This document shows positions 5,982-7,472 of a stretch of DNA of 7,472 bases, piece after piece. The stretch covers positions 1 to 7,472 of the forward strand of contig DIHF01000024.1 of assembly GCA_002420015.1 (NCBI GenBank), given 5' to 3'. Every line of letters begins with the position of its first letter. The first letter of the stretch is position 1. The position numbers and the translations under genes were made by a program. The notes beneath the pieces were generated by a model. That model saw only the letters and a program-made list of their open reading frames with translations, did no database searches and had not been told where the DNA came from. The DNA comes from Micavibrio sp. UBA5703. Its GTDB lineage: Bacteria; Pseudomonadota; Alphaproteobacteria; Micavibrionales; Micavibrionaceae.

Positions 5982-6111
5982 CGTCATTGCGAGCATCCAC
6001 AGGATGCGAAGCAATCCAGCCTTTGATTTTTACGCGAAGCCCCGAAGTGACGAAGACTATTCCTTCGCACCTTCGAAACTTCGCGTTCATATTTCTTGGA
6101 TTGCTTCGTCA
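5982..6111. repeat. Compound palindromic repeat, element 3, with ~100-bp nested palindrome
   Basis: It starts CGTCATTGC (5982-5990), with hairpin GCATCC-ACA-GGATGC (5993-6007) inside TTGC/GCAA. GAAGCAATCCA (6008-6018) is a perfect inverted match to TGGATTGCTTC (6097-6107). Inside that, ACGCGAAG (6032-6039) matches CTTCGCGT (6079-6086), and the core 6043-6075 pairs through CGAAG/CTTCG blocks with single-base bulges. A TGACG also occurs at 6048-6052, 71 bp from the left end, as in element 2. It ends 18 nt from the stop of the convergent M24 gene, so it may protect that mRNA's 3' end. Confidence 0.75.
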
Positions 6112-6129
6112 GCAGCATGATTCCTGCAA

Positions 6130-6825
6130 TCAAAGAAGATGCAGGGCGTTTTCCACAAAATAGTAAATATTTTCATGCTTGAAACCAAAATTCTGCCCTT
6201 TTTGGCGTATATGCGGCTCGAAAGTAAAAAGACCAAAATCTTTCAAGATCGACTCATTGCCTTCTTCGATGTACCGCCTTTGTTTCATATCCCTTTCTAT
6301 GGAATGCCCAAGGTTGCTTTTGAAATCCAGATTTTCAAAGGCATAACTTTCAATAAGACCATTCATACCAACCCACAACTCATGCGCTGTCATGTCAGGG
6401 TGCGCAATGTGAACTAAATGATTGTGTAATGAAGATTCCAGATTAAAGCCATTCCTCAGTCCTGCCTTGGACGGCTCCGATTTCGCAATTCCTCCCTCTA
6501 CATAAATGGAACGCGCATAATCACCCCAATATATTCCATCCATAGGGCTTAAATCGATTGTGACAAGATCATCTTCCTGAACAGCCATATCCGTCGGCAT
6601 ATACTCGCGTCCGGAAACTGAGAGGATGGTGCGGGGCCCAACCAGAACAAGAGCTGCAATATCATAATACCAGAATTTTTTGATACCCTTTTGCTGCAAA
6701 AGGGCTTTTGCCTTTGCCGCAATGTCTTTCTCTGTGACACCGGGCCGGACAAACTCAAGGAGTTCTGTCATCGTATCCTTTGCCAGATTTTGAATCCGAA
6801 CATAAGGTTCAATAACAAAGTCCAA
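6130..6825 (-). CDS. M24 family metallopeptidase (aminopeptidase P/creatinase-like fold)
   Basis: This is a probable cytoplasmic dinuclear-metal peptidase of the M24 'pita-bread' fold. All five expected metal ligands are present in order in the 231 residues: D91 in VTIDLSP, D102 in GDYAR, H174 in NLGHSIERD, E203 in FTFEPHI and E218 in FKHENIYYF. It is a catalytic domain only, without the N-terminal domain of full aminopeptidase P. No signal peptide or membrane span is seen. The substrate cannot be told; a dipeptidase or Xaa-Pro type is likelier than methionine aminopeptidase. The start is TTG at 6825, directly after the dksA TGA and in the same frame; the next in-frame ATG (codon 19) would cut into the first conserved helix. 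GC is only about 40% in sampled stretches (6181-6300), far below its neighbours, suggesting transfer. Confidence 0.85.
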   Translation of the reverse strand: MDFVIEPYVRIQNLAKDTMTELLEFVRPGVTEKDIAAKAKALLQQKGIKKFWYYDIAALVLVGPRTILSVSGREYMPTDMAVQEDDLVTIDLSPMDGIYWGDYARSIYVEGGIAKSEPSKAGLRNGFNLESSLHNHLVHIAHPDMTAHELWVGMNGLIESYAFENLDFKSNLGHSIERDMKQRRYIEEGNESILKDFGLFTFEPHIRQKGQNFGFKHENIYYFVENALHLL

Positions 6826-7377
6826 TCAATCATCCCGCTGGGTTTTTTCCATGCGCTCGTGGCGTTCCTGCGCCTCGAGGCTGAGCGTGGCATTGGGGCG
6901 GGCGATGAGGCGGGCAATGGAAATCGGCTCGCCGGTTTCCTCACAGTATCCGTACTCCCCTTCCTCGATGCGCTCAAGCGCCTGATTGATCTTGGAGATC
7001 AGCTTGCGCTCGCGGTCGCGGGTGCGGAGTTCGAGCGCGTGATCGGTTTCGGCGGAAGCGCGGTCGGCCAGATCGGGCTGCTGGAGTTCGGTCTCCTGCA
7101 ACGTCTCGCGGATGGTGTGTTCGGATTCACGGATAAGATCCGTGCGCCACTTCAGAAGAAGCTGCTTGAAATAAGCCAGCATCACCGGGTTCATGAACTC
7201 GCCCTTGTCCTTGTGGGGATTGTAATCGGGCGGCACGATGACGCCGCTGACCTTGCTGGGTTTGTTGGCCGGACGCTCCCTGACAACGGGCACGATCACC
7301 GGCGCGGGATCTTTCAGTTCGCTTTTCTTCGGCGGCCCCTTGGGCGCCTTCGGTCTGTTTATCGTTGTATTGTCCAC
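6826..7377 (-). CDS. dksA: DksA/TraR-type RNA polymerase-binding regulator
   Basis: DksA proteins enter the RNA polymerase secondary channel and, with ppGpp, adjust initiation at stable-RNA and amino-acid promoters. In 183 residues there is a Pro/Lys-rich N-terminal extension (1-50). A coiled-coil region (about 62-140) follows, with tip motif D102-LA-D105-RA and ALELRTRDRERKL (114-126). The globular domain has YGYCEETGEPI. Of the four zinc Cys only C145 remains; the others are T148, S166 and A169, a pattern known in alphaproteobacterial DksA. I prefer GTG at 7377, preceded by AAAGAGGG (7390-7383). GTG at 7413 is possible, and the frame stays open to the window edge, so the true start could lie further out. 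M24 follows with no gap; the pair converges on flgH. Confidence 0.88.
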   Translation of the reverse strand: MDNTTINRPKAPKGPPKKSELKDPAPVIVPVVRERPANKPSKVSGVIVPPDYNPHKDKGEFMNPVMLAYFKQLLLKWRTDLIRESEHTIRETLQETELQQPDLADRASAETDHALELRTRDRERKLISKINQALERIEEGEYGYCEETGEPISIARLIARPNATLSLEAQERHERMEKTQRDD

Positions 7378-7472
7378 TATAACCCTCTTTACCTCTGTTT
7401 TTGATATTGGCACTTTTATTTCTATTTTTTTCGTCCCTGTTTTCTGTGTCGTCTCCTTTTTTACTTCTTTGG

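Noticed and set aside
5821..6090. 89-codon minus-strand frame and the 136-codon plus-strand frame at 5753-6163
   Set aside because: Both are translations of the palindromic repeats (PRRRAS...TPACAGVTV type), a frequent source of false hypothetical proteins.
5696..6111. CRISPR array or tRNA-like genes
   Set aside because: The repeats are only three, differ internally and lack uniform spacers; the 71-bp elements have 5-bp outer stems and no tRNA consensus bases.
6691..7404. 237-codon plus-strand frame opposite dksA
   Set aside because: It lies antisense to a well-supported gene with an intact DksA domain; GC-rich coding strands often leave the opposite strand open.

Overview
The window is a flagellar gene block from an alphaproteobacterium, plus a two-gene unit encoded on the opposite strand. 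The assignment rests on protein features: FliM carries the N-terminal extension ending in an ILNQEEIDSLLGFD motif, and the DksA-type protein has the Cys-poor YGYCEETGEPIS...ATLSLEAQERHER C-terminus seen in that class. The split layout fliM-fliL (minus) against flgF-flgG-flgA-flgH (plus) also fits. A Rhodospirillales-like or Micavibrio-like lineage is my guess; the sequence alone does not settle it.

Layout. Positions 1-1889 (minus) hold fliL followed by fliM, which runs off the left edge close to its end: the motor-associated membrane protein and the C-ring switch protein. Positions 1890-2195 are a divergent control region. Facing fliL it has a sigma70-like promoter (TAGACG-17 bp-TATAAT). Facing flgF it has a near-consensus sigma54 promoter (TGGCACG-N4-GTGCA), with an IHF-like perfect palindrome just upstream and a 33-bp GC-rich dyad at about -115. 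This resembles the enhancer-IHF-sigma54 layout known for mid/late flagellar promoters of Caulobacter. Positions 2196-5527 (plus) carry flgF, flgG, flgA and flgH, separated by 11-26 nt with clear ribosome binding sites: two rod proteins, the P-ring chaperone and the L-ring lipoprotein. flgI, the P-ring subunit, does not follow.

Positions 5528-6129 are non-coding. After flgH come a short repeat cluster and a strong intrinsic terminator (5622-5648). Then come three dispersed-repeat elements, each opening with CGTCA and carrying TGACG downstream; the last contains a roughly 100-bp nested palindrome.

Positions 6130-7413 (minus) hold a dksA-like gene, coding for an RNA polymerase secondary-channel regulator with only one of the four zinc Cys, and directly after its stop codon an M24 'pita-bread' metallopeptidase gene. 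The peptidase gene is far richer in AT (about 40% GC in sampled stretches, against about 65% in dksA), begins with TTG abutting the dksA TGA, and looks acquired.

I see no clearly new multi-gene system. The best leads are the divergent promoter architecture, the compound palindromic repeats, and the dksA/M24 junction.
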